Shown in pieces: positions 1 to 7,843 of a stretch of DNA of 64,000 bases. Every line of letters begins with the position of its first letter. Within the stretch, counting starts at the first letter, position 1. The translations under genes and the position numbers were made by a program. The notes beneath the pieces are model-generated. The model did not search any database. It was given only the letters and a program-made list of their open reading frames with translations, and was not told where the DNA came from. The DNA comes from Ruegeria denitrificans (GTDB taxonomy: Bacteria > Pseudomonadota > Alphaproteobacteria > Rhodobacterales > Rhodobacteraceae): the NCBI RefSeq assembly GCF_001458295.1, contig NZ_CYUD01000002.1:248001-312000 (forward strand). Reading direction: 5' to 3'.

Positions 1-689
1 GACGGAGAGGCCAGCAACTCTTTCAAAACCTTCACATTGCGCGGGGTGGTCGTCACACAGACCCGAGGCCGTTCACCCAATCGCAGCGCAAATTGCAGCA
101 TGTCCCAGGTCTCGCCCGCCTTCTTCCACTTGGCCAGCTCATCGACCCAGGCTGCATCGAACTGTGGCCCCCGCAACCCGTCGGGATCATGCGCAGAAAA
201 CGCCTGCGCCTCGGCCCCGTTGGGCCAGATCAGCTTGTGTTCCGATGCTTTCCACTGCGGTCGTCTATCTGGCGGTGAACATTGCAAAATCCCACTATCA
301 CCAAAGATCATCACATCGCGCACCTGATCAAAGGTCTCTCCCACCAGCGCAACACGGCTGGCTTCGCCCTTATCCAATGGTTTCGCCCCTTCGACCATCG
401 AACGCACCCATTCGGACCCGGCGCGTGTCTTGCCAGCCCCACGTCCCCCCATGATCACCCAGGACCGCCAATCACCTTCTGGCGGCAACTGATGCGGCAG
501 CGCCCAAAACTCAAAAAGGAAAGGGAGGGCGCACAGCCCCCCCTCCCCGAACTCATTCAGAAATCTCTCCCGAACCGCAGCATCTGCGGAGGCGAGCCAA
601 CCTGCACCCGATTTCAAATCGAGCGCGCTCAAGGTCGAGTGCGTACCCTCCTTGGGCAATTCCGGCTTGTCTGTGATGTTGTTCGACAA
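1..689 (-). CDS. GTA large terminase (TerL), 3' end outside window
   Basis: This is the N-terminal part (about 229 residues) of the large terminase of a rhodobacteral gene transfer agent, the ATPase/nuclease that cuts and packages host DNA into GTA heads. The frame contains a Walker A motif GGRGAGKT after the stretch WVIM, a Walker B segment AAWVDE and a TTTPR coupling motif near the left edge. The C-terminal nuclease domain lies outside the window. I place the start at a TTG (position 689) because a GGAG sits 7 bases before it and the protein then begins MSNNITDKPELP. This start lies 137 bases inside the upstream small-terminase gene; a later start (TTG at 659) is possible. The gene follows the small terminase on the same strand, as in known GTA clusters. 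Confidence 0.9.
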   Translation of the reverse strand, partial: MSNNITDKPELPKEGTHSTLSALDLKSGAGWLASADAAVRERFLNEFGEGGLCALPFLFEFWALPHQLPPEGDWRSWVIMGGRGAGKTRAGSEWVRSMVEGAKPLDKGEASRVALVGETFDQVRDVMIFGDSGILQCSPPDRRPQWKASEHKLIWPNGAEAQAFSAHDPDGLRGPQFDAAWVDELAKWKKAGETWDMLQFALRLGERPRVCVTTTPRNVKVLKELLASP

Positions 690-915
690 AGCTTGTCTCC
701 ACTTTCTGACAACTTCGGATCAGCCCCTCTAACTGCCCAAGTTGTTTGGCTGTGCCAGCCAGGTCTGCATCCTCCCCGGTTCCGATTTGCCTGCGCAGTT
801 CTTCCGCTGCCTGGCGCAAACCGCGAATGGATATCTCAAGCGACTGCAAAAGTTCCGCCGTCTGGGACATCCGCTCTTCCGGGGTAATCAAAGTCATGTT
901 TGCCTGTGACCTCAT
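553..915 (-). CDS. GTA ORFg1, small terminase (TerS)
   Basis: A 120-residue charged helical protein with an N-terminal coiled-coil region (EERMSQTAELLQSLEISIR) and the segment GLRQAAEELRRQIG, typical of GTA ORFg1. In Rhodobacter capsulatus this first GTA gene has been shown to be the small terminase that helps start DNA packaging. It is the first gene of the cluster, directly upstream of the large terminase, which it overlaps. Two starts are possible: ATG 915, with GGAG ten bases upstream, or ATG 897 (MTLITPEER), with GAGG twelve bases upstream. Assignment rests on recall of the family and position, and the overlap with a clear TerL makes it strong. Confidence 0.85.
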   Translation of the reverse strand: MRSQANMTLITPEERMSQTAELLQSLEISIRGLRQAAEELRRQIGTGEDADLAGTAKQLGQLEGLIRSCQKVETSFVEQHHRQAGIAQGGYALDLERARFEIGCRLARLRRCCGSGEISE

Positions 916-999
916 GCGAGAGTTTTCTCCGCACGAGAGAAACGAAAAACGGCCACCGAGTTTCCCCGGGGCCGCTGCCCACCTCTTCTAGCATGACAT

Positions 1000-1019
1000 A
1001 ACTTATACGAAAATAAGTT
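1000..1019. promoter_or_regulatory. Palindrome in the GTA promoter region
   Basis: A perfect inverted repeat, AACTTAT (1000-1006) and ATAAGTT (1013-1019) around a 6-base spacer, lies 85 bases upstream of the GTA ORFg1 start in an AT-rich patch within otherwise GC-rich DNA. No gene is read through it. It is a plausible binding site for the GTA regulator (GafA, or another factor in the CtrA-controlled cascade) or part of the promoter; which protein binds is not shown by the sequence. Confidence 0.45.
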
Positions 1020-1103
1020 CGCAAAGTCAATATGTTACGCAACACACACGCAACGGGCACCGTACGGTGGAGATTAACTTTTGGTTCACGACGTAGGTAA
1101 GTT

Positions 1104-1481
1104 CTAGCTGCTGCCCGTTAAATCCTGCGCCAGCATCAGTGCATTCCCATCTAGATCATAGAAAGTGGCCGTGCTGACCATTCCTTCGATGGTTTCAGTA
1201 GGACCATCGAACTTCACATCCGCAGCCTCTAACGCTGCACGCGCGTTAGAAATGTCAGCGACCTCAAAGACCGGAACGCAATTGCCAGGTGTAGGCTGGG
1301 TCTGTTCACCCAACCCCAATGTCACACCAAGTACATTTGTATTCATCTCGCTCCAACCGGCATCATCTATATGACAGGCCAGTTCAAACCCAAGCATGGC
1401 ATTGTACCAGTCGGCACTGACATGCCGATCTCGCACCGAAATCGCAAATGTGATCGTGTTCTTCAATGAAACAACCGGCAT
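1104..1481 (-). CDS. Glyoxalase/bleomycin-resistance family protein (VOC fold)
   Basis: A 125-residue single-domain protein with the VOC pattern: an opening strand (TITFAISV), the segment DWYNAMLGFEL, and a closing FYDLDGNALMLAQ, as in glyoxalase I-like and antibiotic-binding proteins. The substrate cannot be told from the sequence. The start at 1481 (MPVVSLKN) is chosen because AGGGA lies 8 bases upstream; the open frame extends further but without support. It is divergent from an HxlR-type regulator across a 40-base gap holding overlapping inverted repeats, so it is probably controlled by that regulator. Confidence 0.8.
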   Translation of the reverse strand: MPVVSLKNTITFAISVRDRHVSADWYNAMLGFELACHIDDAGWSEMNTNVLGVTLGLGEQTQPTPGNCVPVFEVADISNARAALEAADVKFDGPTETIEGMVSTATFYDLDGNALMLAQDLTGSS

Positions 1482-1491
1482 TGAACTTTCC

Positions 1492-1517
1492 CTATAACTG
1501 AATTTATAGTAACTATA
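1492..1517. promoter_or_regulatory. Overlapping operator palindromes between VOC and HxlR genes
   Basis: The 40-base divergent gap holds two overlapping inverted repeats that share TATAG: CTATAA (1492-1497) with TTATAG (1504-1509), spacer 6, and TATAG (1505-1509) with CTATA (1513-1517), spacer 3. They would cover both promoters. Inference: operators of the adjacent HxlR-family regulator, acting on itself and on the VOC gene. Confidence 0.55.
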
Positions 1518-1521
1518 CTTT

Positions 1522-2058
1522 ATGGACATAAATACTCTTGTCAAGTTGACCTCCCGTGCCTGGTCACTGAACATTCTGGCCCTGCTACATTCTGGCATTC
1601 CTGGCCGTCAGGCGCCCTTGCTCGCGGCCACCAGCGCGGGCAGAACCGCGTTTTCAGCAAGTCTCGACCATCTCATTCAACTTAAACTGATCGAAAGAAA
1701 TCCGGGCCATGGACACCCATTACGCCCCGAATTCCGGTTAACCCCTGCCGGGGTCGACGCTGCCGCGATAGCAAAAGCCATCGTCGCTGCCGTTCCAGAT
1801 GATTCAAAATTCAAACTGCTTCGCAAAACATGGACTGTTCCAATACTGGCGCTGACCGGCACCCCTCATCGCTTTTCAATGCTCAAATCAAACCTGATGA
1901 CGATCACGGATCGGGCTTTGTCATCGTCGCTGCATGAGTTAGAGGATGTCGACTGGATCAAGCGTGAAATTGAAACCTCGGTACGGATGCCGTTCCCGAT
2001 CTACAGGGCCGTCAGTACAGGTCTCACGGTCAACCAGGCCGTTGGCTTACCCTTGTAA
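1522..2058 (+). CDS. HxlR-type winged-helix transcriptional regulator (duplicated domain)
   Basis: A 178-residue protein with two HxlR-like winged-helix units. The first (residues about 5-75) carries TAFSASLDHLIQLKLIERN and ends FRLTPAG. The second (about 95-170) carries KTWTVPILALTGTPHRFSML followed by ITDRALSSSLHELEDVDWI, the recognition-helix and wing pattern of HxlR proteins. HxlR regulators respond to reactive electrophiles or oxidants in characterised cases; here the signal is unknown. The divergent VOC-fold gene is the likely target. Two HxlR units in one chain is a known but minority architecture. Confidence 0.75.
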   Translation: MDINTLVKLTSRAWSLNILALLHSGIPGRQAPLLAATSAGRTAFSASLDHLIQLKLIERNPGHGHPLRPEFRLTPAGVDAAAIAKAIVAAVPDDSKFKLLRKTWTVPILALTGTPHRFSMLKSNLMTITDRALSSSLHELEDVDWIKREIETSVRMPFPIYRAVSTGLTVNQAVGLPL

Positions 2059-2383
2059 ACGGGCCAAAGGCGCAATTCTGCTCGTTGTGCAACACAGAAG
2101 GCAGATAACCCGTCATACCGTCCTGTAAGCTTGACATTCCCCTGATCAAGCGCCATGTGCACCCAAACACAGCGCTGCCGCGTGAGCATTCTGGCCATTA
2201 AACAGCCCCACAGCGCCCGATTCATCCAACAGTTCCCCTTCACGCAGGGTTCTTGATGCGACGACCAGATGGTGCAGGAACCGCCTGCATATCCCGAGGT
2301 CTCGTACAACCCCTGCCGGTCGCAAATGCGGCCCGTCACGACTTGCTCTTGGGCTAATACCCGGGGCTGAAAAGGATAGTTAT
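2059..2383. other. Gene-free stretch before the DEAD-box helicase
   Basis: About 325 bases with no open frame that I trust. A minus-strand frame of 112 codons runs across it but is rich in Cys and Trp and continues into the HxlR gene, so I treat it as chance. No strong hairpin or repeat is visible. The last bases hold the ribosome binding site AAGGA (2372-2376) of the helicase, and its promoter presumably lies here. Confidence 0.4.
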
Positions 2384-3640
2384 TTGTTCGACTTTGACAT
2401 GCTGGGCCTAGCGCCTACGCTAAATGACGCGTTGCAACGCGCTAATTTCACTCAACCCACCCCAATTCAGAACCAGGCGATCCCGCTGGCCTTGCAAGGT
2501 CACGATATCCTGGGGCTGGCGCAGACCGGCACCGGCAAGACGCTGGCCTTTGGCCTGCCGCTGATTGACCACCTGCTAGCACAGCCAGGCAAACCTGCAC
2601 CGAAAACGGTCAAGGCTTTGATACTGGCCCCCACCCGCGAATTGGTGAACCAGATCGCAGAAAGCCTGCGCAACCTGACACAAAAGACGAAACTGCGCGT
2701 GGGCACCGTGGTTGGCGGCCAATCCATCGGCAAGCAAATCTCATTCCTGTCGCGCGGCAGTGACATTCTGGTCGCCACGCCGGGCCGCCTGATCGATCTG
2801 ATGGAACGCAGGGCCGTTGATCTCAGCTCGGTGCGCCATCTGGTACTGGATGAGGCCGACCAGATGCTGGACATGGGCTTTATCCACGCCCTGCGCAAAA
2901 TCGCGCCCGCGCTCGGCACACCGCGCCAAACCATGTTGTTCTCGGCCACAATGCCGAAACAGATGGAGGAGCTCAGCCAGTCTTATCTGACAAACCCGCA
3001 GCGAGTGCAGGTCTCGCCTCCGGGCAAGGCGGCAGACAAGATCACACAGTCGGTGCATTTCCTCAGCCGGGCCGAAAAGCCCCAAAAGCTGCGCGAAATT
3101 CTGTCGGCTGACATGGAGGCACTGACGCTGGTTTTCGCCCGCACCAAACACGGTGCAGAAAAGCTGATGAAGGGCCTGGTGGCCGACGGGTTCAACGCGG
3201 CCTCGATCCACGGAAACAAAAGCCAGGGCCAGCGCGACCGCGCAATCAAGGCATTTCGCGCCGGAGAGATCAACGTTCTTGTCGCCACTGACGTGGCCGC
3301 GCGTGGCATCGACATTCCCGGCGTTGCCTATGTGATCAACTACGACCTGCCTGAGGTGCCAGACAACTATGTCCACCGCATTGGCCGCACAGCCCGTGCT
3401 GGTCGTGAAGGCGAAGCCATTGCCTTCTGCGCGCCGGATGAGTTGGATCAACTGCGTCAGATTCAAAAGCTGATGAAGATTGAAATTCCGGTCGCCAGCG
3501 GCACCATGCCCGAATTTGCCGAACCCAAGAAAACGCGCAATCGTGGTGGGTTCCGGGGGCGTAAACCACAAGGGGCAAACTCGACGTCGAAACCTGCAGC
3601 GTCGAAACGCCGCCGCCCACGCAGACGCCCCGCCGCTTAA
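2384..3640 (+). CDS. DEAD-box ATP-dependent RNA helicase (RhlE-like)
   Basis: A 418-residue RNA helicase with the full motif set: Q motif TQPTPIQ (24-30), Walker A AQTGTGKT (46-53), PTREL (84-88), TPGR (133-136), DEAD (157-160), SAT (188-190), and motif VI HRIGRTARAG (332-341). A basic tail from about residue 380, rich in Arg, Lys and Pro, probably binds RNA. Such enzymes unwind structured RNA in ribosome assembly and mRNA decay. The start is TTG at 2384, with AAGGA eight bases upstream; ATG 2399 is the alternative. A strong terminator follows, shared with the convergent mltG. Confidence 0.93.
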   Translation: MFDFDMLGLAPTLNDALQRANFTQPTPIQNQAIPLALQGHDILGLAQTGTGKTLAFGLPLIDHLLAQPGKPAPKTVKALILAPTRELVNQIAESLRNLTQKTKLRVGTVVGGQSIGKQISFLSRGSDILVATPGRLIDLMERRAVDLSSVRHLVLDEADQMLDMGFIHALRKIAPALGTPRQTMLFSATMPKQMEELSQSYLTNPQRVQVSPPGKAADKITQSVHFLSRAEKPQKLREILSADMEALTLVFARTKHGAEKLMKGLVADGFNAASIHGNKSQGQRDRAIKAFRAGEINVLVATDVAARGIDIPGVAYVINYDLPEVPDNYVHRIGRTARAGREGEAIAFCAPDELDQLRQIQKLMKIEIPVASGTMPEFAEPKKTRNRGGFRGRKPQGANSTSKPAASKRRRPRRRPAA

Positions 3641-3644
3641 AAAG

Positions 3645-3673
3645 AAAGGGCCGCGTTTTTGACGCGGCCCTTT
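3645..3673. terminator. Bidirectional terminator between helicase and mltG
   Basis: A 12-bp perfect stem, AAAGGGCCGCGT (3645-3656) with ACGCGGCCCTTT (3662-3673), closes a 5-base loop and is flanked by A and T runs on both sides, so it can end transcripts from the convergent helicase and mltG genes. Confidence 0.9.
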
Positions 3674-3675
3674 TC

Positions 3676-4836
3676 TTAGTTGCTCGAGCTGTTTCTCTCG
3701 GCTTCAATCTCTCGCCATTTGGCGACGTTGCGGTTGTGCTCATCCAGAGTTTCCGCAAAGGCATGCCCACCTGTGCCATCCGCCACAAAGAACACGAAAT
3801 TCGTTTCCTCCGGGGCCACGGCAGCCTCAAGGCTTGCGAGGCCAGGATTTGCAATGGGTGTCGGTGGCAGACCGTCGATCACATAGGTGTTCCAAGGGGT
3901 TGCTCGACGAAGCTCACTACGACGCAGACCGCGGCCCAGCACGCCTTGCCCCTTGGTGACGCCATAGATCACGGTCGGGTCTGTCTGCAGTTTCATGCCT
4001 TTCTCAAGCCGGTTCACAAAGACACTGGCCACCTGCCCACGCTCATGTGGAACACCGGTTTCTTTCTCGATAATCGACGCAAGGATCAGCATCTCCTCGG
4101 GGCTGCTGATCGGCAAATCGTCCTGCCGGCTTTCCCAAACCGCGTTGATCCGCAACTGTTGCTTCGCCTGCATGTCCTGCAACACGGTAGCCCGATCATC
4201 ACCCGGGGCCAGCTCATAGCTGTCGGGGGCCAACATGCCCTCGGCTGGAACTTCGGACACCTCACCGGTCAGGGCGTCAATACCCTTAAGCGCCTCGACC
4301 ACCTGCCACGAGGTCACGCCCTCGGCGACTGAGACGCGATACCGCGTATCGGCGTCCTGACGCTTTTCAGCATATTCTGCAGGAGTTTCTTCTTCACCAG
4401 CCTCGAAACTGGCAATCTCAACAAATTCCAAAGTGGCTGGGTTCAACTCACGAACTCGAGTCTGCACCCGTGTAACACCAACCCGATATTCAATTTCGGA
4501 CCCGCAGGTGCTGGCGCCGCTGCTGGTGATATCATCGATGATCTGCGCCATCGACGCGCCTTCGCGAACCAGAAAACTGCCCGCTTTCAGCTGCTGCGCC
4601 TTGTCGGTGTAGTCCGCGCCCATCCGGAAAATCATGGCGCTGCTGATGGCACCTTCATCTTCCAACTGCTGGCTGACGCGGGTCATGTTCGAGCCGCTTT
4701 TCACCTGCAGGCACATGGCGGTTTCCAGCGGGCCTTCGGACTTGTACTGCGATTGCCCCCAAAGGATCAGACCGCCGATCAAAAACAGGCCGACCACCAG
4801 TATGGTCAGCGCGTTCGATGCCAAAGCCCGCCACAT
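3676..4836 (-). CDS. mltG: Endolytic murein transglycosylase MltG
   Basis: A 386-residue inner-membrane protein of the YceG/MltG family, which cuts nascent glycan strands and sets their length. A single membrane anchor lies at residues 8-27; the C-terminal catalytic domain holds ASIIEKETGVPHERG, with E257 matching the catalytic glutamate of Escherichia coli MltG, then VASVFVNRLEKGMKLQTDP. A stretch at about 108-165 appears inserted relative to short family members. Its start codon directly abuts the fabF stop, so the two are co-transcribed and probably translationally coupled, a pairing that recurs in proteobacteria. Confidence 0.95.
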   Translation of the reverse strand: MWRALASNALTILVVGLFLIGGLILWGQSQYKSEGPLETAMCLQVKSGSNMTRVSQQLEDEGAISSAMIFRMGADYTDKAQQLKAGSFLVREGASMAQIIDDITSSGASTCGSEIEYRVGVTRVQTRVRELNPATLEFVEIASFEAGEEETPAEYAEKRQDADTRYRVSVAEGVTSWQVVEALKGIDALTGEVSEVPAEGMLAPDSYELAPGDDRATVLQDMQAKQQLRINAVWESRQDDLPISSPEEMLILASIIEKETGVPHERGQVASVFVNRLEKGMKLQTDPTVIYGVTKGQGVLGRGLRRSELRRATPWNTYVIDGLPPTPIANPGLASLEAAVAPEETNFVFFVADGTGGHAFAETLDEHNRNVAKWREIEAERNSSSN

Positions 4837-6102
4837 TTAGCTGGCCTTTCCGAAGATCACGCTGGCATTGGTGCCGCCAAACCCGAACGAGTTCGACAGC
4901 GCCACGTTGATCTCACGTTCGCGTTTGGCATTTGGTGCCAAATCAATCGGGGTCTCAACGGCCGGGTTGTCCAGATTGATCGTAGGTGGAGCGACCTGAT
5001 CGCGGATCGCAAGGATCGAGAAGATCGCCTCAATCGCGCCAGCCGCGCCCAGTAGGTGACCGGTGGCCGATTTAGTAGAGGACATGGTCGCCTTGTCAGC
5101 ATGTTCGCCCAACAGACGTTCCACCGCGCCCAGTTCGATCGTATCCGCCATGGTCGAAGTCCCATGCGCGTTGATATAATCTAGGTCCTTTGGCTCTAGC
5201 CCTGCACTGCGCAGGGCGGCCTTCATGGAACGCTCTGCCCCGTCGCCATCCTCGGACGGTGCAGTGATGTGATAGGCGTCACCGGACATGCCATAACCCA
5301 GAACCTCGGCATAAATTTTCGCACCGCGCGCTTTGGCGTGTTCGTACTCTTCCAGCACGACGATGCCTGCGCCTTCGCCCATGACGAAACCATCGCGGTC
5401 GATGTCATACGGGCGGCTGGCTTTCTTCGGATCGTCTGCATATTTGGTCGACAGTGCCTTGCACGCGTTAAAGCCCGCAATGCCGATCTCGCAGATGCAG
5501 CCCTCGCCGCCACCTGCAACCATGACATCCGCGTCACCAGCACGGATGATACGGCTGGCATCACCAATGGCATGTGCACCGGTCGAACAGGCGGTCACCA
5601 CCGAGTGGTTAGGACCTTTGAAACCATGACGGATCGACACCTGGCCCGAGGCAAGGTTGATCAGAGCACCGGGGATAAAGAATGGCGACACGCGGCGCGG
5701 GCCCTTGTCACGGATCAGGTTGGCTGTGTTCGCGATGGAACCCAGACCACCGATACCCGAACCGATCAGAACGCCGGTGCGCAAGCGATCCTCTTCGTCC
5801 TCGGGCAACCAATCGGCATCCTTGCAGGCCATTTCAGCGGCCGCAATGGAGTACAGGATAAAGTCTTCGATCTTGCGCTGCTCTTTTGGCGGCATCCAAT
5901 CGTCGGGGTTGAACGTCCCGTTGGTGCCATCACCACGCGGCACTTCGCACGCATAGGTCGTGGTGACCCCGCTTGCCACAGCATCAAACTGCGTGATCGG
6001 GCCCGCGCCGGATTCTCCGTCCAGCAACCGTGACCAGCTTTCCTCGACCCCACTGGCCAACGGCGTGACCAATCCCAGACCGGTTACAACGACTCTGCGC
6101 AT
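4837..6102 (-). CDS. fabF: Beta-ketoacyl-ACP synthase II (FabF)
   Basis: A 421-residue condensing enzyme of type II fatty acid synthesis that elongates acyl-ACP with malonyl-ACP and is needed for cis-vaccenate formation. The active-site triad is visible: Cys172 in VVTACSTGAHAIG, His313 in NAHGTSTMAD and His349 in SATGHLLGAAG; the C-terminus carries NSFGFGGTNASV. It leads the fabF-mltG pair. Upstream on the same strand lies a terminator after the HisA paralogue, so fabF probably has its own promoter within 6103-6252 even though it sits near fabD, fabG and acpP. Confidence 0.97.
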   Translation of the reverse strand: MRRVVVTGLGLVTPLASGVEESWSRLLDGESGAGPITQFDAVASGVTTTYACEVPRGDGTNGTFNPDDWMPPKEQRKIEDFILYSIAAAEMACKDADWLPEDEEDRLRTGVLIGSGIGGLGSIANTANLIRDKGPRRVSPFFIPGALINLASGQVSIRHGFKGPNHSVVTACSTGAHAIGDASRIIRAGDADVMVAGGGEGCICEIGIAGFNACKALSTKYADDPKKASRPYDIDRDGFVMGEGAGIVVLEEYEHAKARGAKIYAEVLGYGMSGDAYHITAPSEDGDGAERSMKAALRSAGLEPKDLDYINAHGTSTMADTIELGAVERLLGEHADKATMSSTKSATGHLLGAAGAIEAIFSILAIRDQVAPPTINLDNPAVETPIDLAPNAKREREINVALSNSFGFGGTNASVIFGKAS

Positions 6103-6252
6103 GAAATGCCTCTTGCCTGCTTCCTGTTTGAGAACCGCTCATACCCCGGCCCGGGGTCCGGGGGCAAGGGCTACGGCACAATCCCTTCCGGCCTCATCCT
6201 GCCAAAACCGAAAGAAATTCCGTCTGCCACCGCCTGAAAGACTTTAAATTGA

Positions 6253-6290
6253 AAAACCGCCCCCTGCCTGAACAGACAAAAGGCGGTTTT
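6253..6290 (-). terminator. Terminator after the HisA paralogue
   Basis: On the minus strand AAAACCGCC (6290-6282) pairs with GGCGGTTTT (6261-6253) across a 20-base loop, 16 bases past the stop of the HisA-like gene, with the T run at the stem end. It separates that gene from fabF. Confidence 0.75.
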
Positions 6291-6305
6291 CGCGTAGTTT
6301 TTCCG

Positions 6306-7049
6306 TTACTGGAATTGCGCTACGGGTTCATGGGCGGTTTTGGCCACATCCAGCGCCTCTCCCAGGCTCAGTGACTTGCGGAACAGCGCGCGCCCAACAA
6401 TCGCACCTGAAATATTATGGATATAAGCCAAGCGAGAGATATCGTCCGCCGTTCGCACAACACCGCTGGCGATGACCGGCGTACGCGATTTTTCCGCAAG
6501 ACCCGAGATCAGGCCCAGCTGCGCCTCGACATCTTCCATATCGCTGTCGATATCCGTCACTACGATACCCGCGAACGGGGTATCCGCGAAGGCTTCGATA
6601 AAGGCTTCGGGGGTAAAGGCGCTTTGACTGCGCCACCCCTCGGTCATGACAAAACCCTGCCAGACGTCGACCGCCAGAACAATTTGGTCCGGGTAAAACT
6701 TGGCCAGTTCCTTAACCAAGATGGGATCCCGTGCGGCGAGCGTTCCGATAACGACCCGCCCCGCGCCCTTGTCGATCCAATGTTCGACATGTTCGCGTGC
6801 GCGCATACCACCAGCCAGTTGCACCGGCATCTCGGCCGAGCGGATGATTTCCTCAACCAGTTCGGCGTTGGTGTCGCGGCCTTCGATCGCATCGAAATCC
6901 GTCAGTTGCATCCATTCTGCACCGGCTGCCGACCAGCTGCGTGCTGTTTCAACTGGGTCCACATGCCAAATCATGGCATTGTCCAGACGGCCTTTGTCCA
7001 GCGTCACACACCGGCCGTTCTGCAGTTCCATAGTGGGGTAAATCCTCAT
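6306..7049 (-). CDS. HisA/HisF-related TIM-barrel protein (HisA paralogue)
   Basis: A 247-residue beta/alpha barrel related to HisA, the histidine-pathway isomerase. Phosphate-binding loops are present (LAGGMR, residues 79-83 region, and ASGVVR, 194-199). Of the catalytic residues, Asp128 (AVDVWQG) and the Thr165/Asp170 pair (VTDIDSDM) match HisA, but the first catalytic Asp is Glu8 (YPTMELQNG instead of PAIDL). No other his gene is near; it lies between acpP and fabF with a GNAT gene upstream. The start at 7049 has GGAGGA upstream; a longer frame exists but overlaps the GNAT gene. It may be a true isomerase, or a barrel repurposed for another sugar-phosphate aminoaldose. Confidence 0.8.
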   Translation of the reverse strand: MRIYPTMELQNGRCVTLDKGRLDNAMIWHVDPVETARSWSAAGAEWMQLTDFDAIEGRDTNAELVEEIIRSAEMPVQLAGGMRAREHVEHWIDKGAGRVVIGTLAARDPILVKELAKFYPDQIVLAVDVWQGFVMTEGWRSQSAFTPEAFIEAFADTPFAGIVVTDIDSDMEDVEAQLGLISGLAEKSRTPVIASGVVRTADDISRLAYIHNISGAIVGRALFRKSLSLGEALDVAKTAHEPVAQFQ

Positions 7050-7167
7050 GAGCCCATTCCTCCGCTCAATCACATGGCAATCCTGTGTAGAATATACATG
7101 AGACTTGCGTTGGATTTTATCAGTTTCGGCAAACTGAGGACTTTTTGCGGCATCGCCGCAGTCAGGA

Positions 7168-7707
7168 TTACAGACGTTTCGGTGGCCCATTCCGGCGCAG
7201 CAACACAACCTCTGAACCGTTGTATTCACTTTCGCGCATCGTCATATAGCCCAGCTTTTTAGCCAGCTTCTGCGAGACATCATTCGCCGAATTTACCATT
7301 GCAACCAAGGGCCCAGGCATAATTCGGTCAAACCAATCATGCGCCGCCTGGGCTGCTTCTATGCCCAATCCCTGACCCTGCGCTTCGGGGACAAGAATCC
7401 ACCCAGCCTCGGGGTAACTGTCGAAATCCTCACCCATCGCGCGGTTGCCATAGAAAAATCCTGCCTGACCAATCATCTGACGATTCGATTGGTGTAACAC
7501 CGCCCATTGCCCGAACCCGGCCATCTGCCAGTGCCCGGCATTGCGCAGAAATGAATCCCACGCCTCACCGCGCGAACGTGGTTTGCCACCGATATGGCGT
7601 ACAATGCACGGGTTCCGCCAAATCTCGGCGAACCGGTTGAAATCTTCGGGACGCATGGCGCAGAGCATCAAGCGTGCCGTGTTGATCGTCGGGGTGGATC
7701 GTATCAT
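7168..7707 (-). CDS. GNAT family N-acetyltransferase (RimJ/RimL-like)
   Basis: A 179-residue acetyltransferase. It opens with the RimJ/RimL signature INTARLMLCAMRPEDF, and the acetyl-CoA binding segment is EAQGQGLGIEAAQAAHDWF (about residues 108-126), close to the R/Q-x-x-G-x-G/A loop. These enzymes acetylate N-terminal amines of ribosomal proteins or small molecules; the substrate here is unknown. It lies between acpP and the HisA paralogue on the same strand. A small hairpin (TGCGGC 7146-7151 with GCCGCA 7155-7160) directly follows its stop. Confidence 0.85.
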   Translation of the reverse strand: MIRSTPTINTARLMLCAMRPEDFNRFAEIWRNPCIVRHIGGKPRSRGEAWDSFLRNAGHWQMAGFGQWAVLHQSNRQMIGQAGFFYGNRAMGEDFDSYPEAGWILVPEAQGQGLGIEAAQAAHDWFDRIMPGPLVAMVNSANDVSQKLAKKLGYMTMRESEYNGSEVVLLRRNGPPKRL

Positions 7708-7791
7708 GCCCTGCCCGCTCAGAAATTTGCCTCAGTCCTAACAGTGCTTAGCGAAAAAGCGTCAAGCAAGGATGAATTTGCGTCGGGCATA

Positions 7792-7828
7792 AAAAACGGC
7801 GCCTCCGTTGCCCGGAAGCGCCGTTTTT
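7792..7828 (-). terminator. Terminator after acpP
   Basis: On the minus strand, 16 bases past the acpP stop, a stem of AAAAACGGCGC and its complement GCGCCGTTTTT (7818-7828 and 7792-7802) closes over an inner TCCG/CGGA stem and ends in a T run. It marks the end of the fabD-fabG-acpP transcript. Confidence 0.9.
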
Positions 7829-7843
7829 AAGGATTTGAAACGC

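Noticed and set aside
836..1060. Minus-strand frame of 74 codons across the GTA promoter
   Set aside because: It overlaps ORFg1 in another frame and covers the AT-rich promoter; no recognisable domain.
2001..2339. Minus-strand open frame of 112 codons between the HxlR gene and the helicase
   Set aside because: It overlaps the end of the HxlR gene, is rich in Cys and Trp, shows no family pattern and no ribosome site.
2741..3571. Minus-strand frame of 276 codons opposite the helicase
   Set aside because: Antisense shadow; the plus-strand frame has every DEAD-box motif.
4857..6053. Long open frames in other frames inside fabF
   Set aside because: Shadows of a highly conserved gene with strong codon bias; no family pattern.
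7146..7160. Hairpin TGCGGC/GCCGCA after the GNAT gene considered as a terminator
   Set aside because: The T run is on the wrong side for the minus-strand gene; there is no convergent plus-strand gene.
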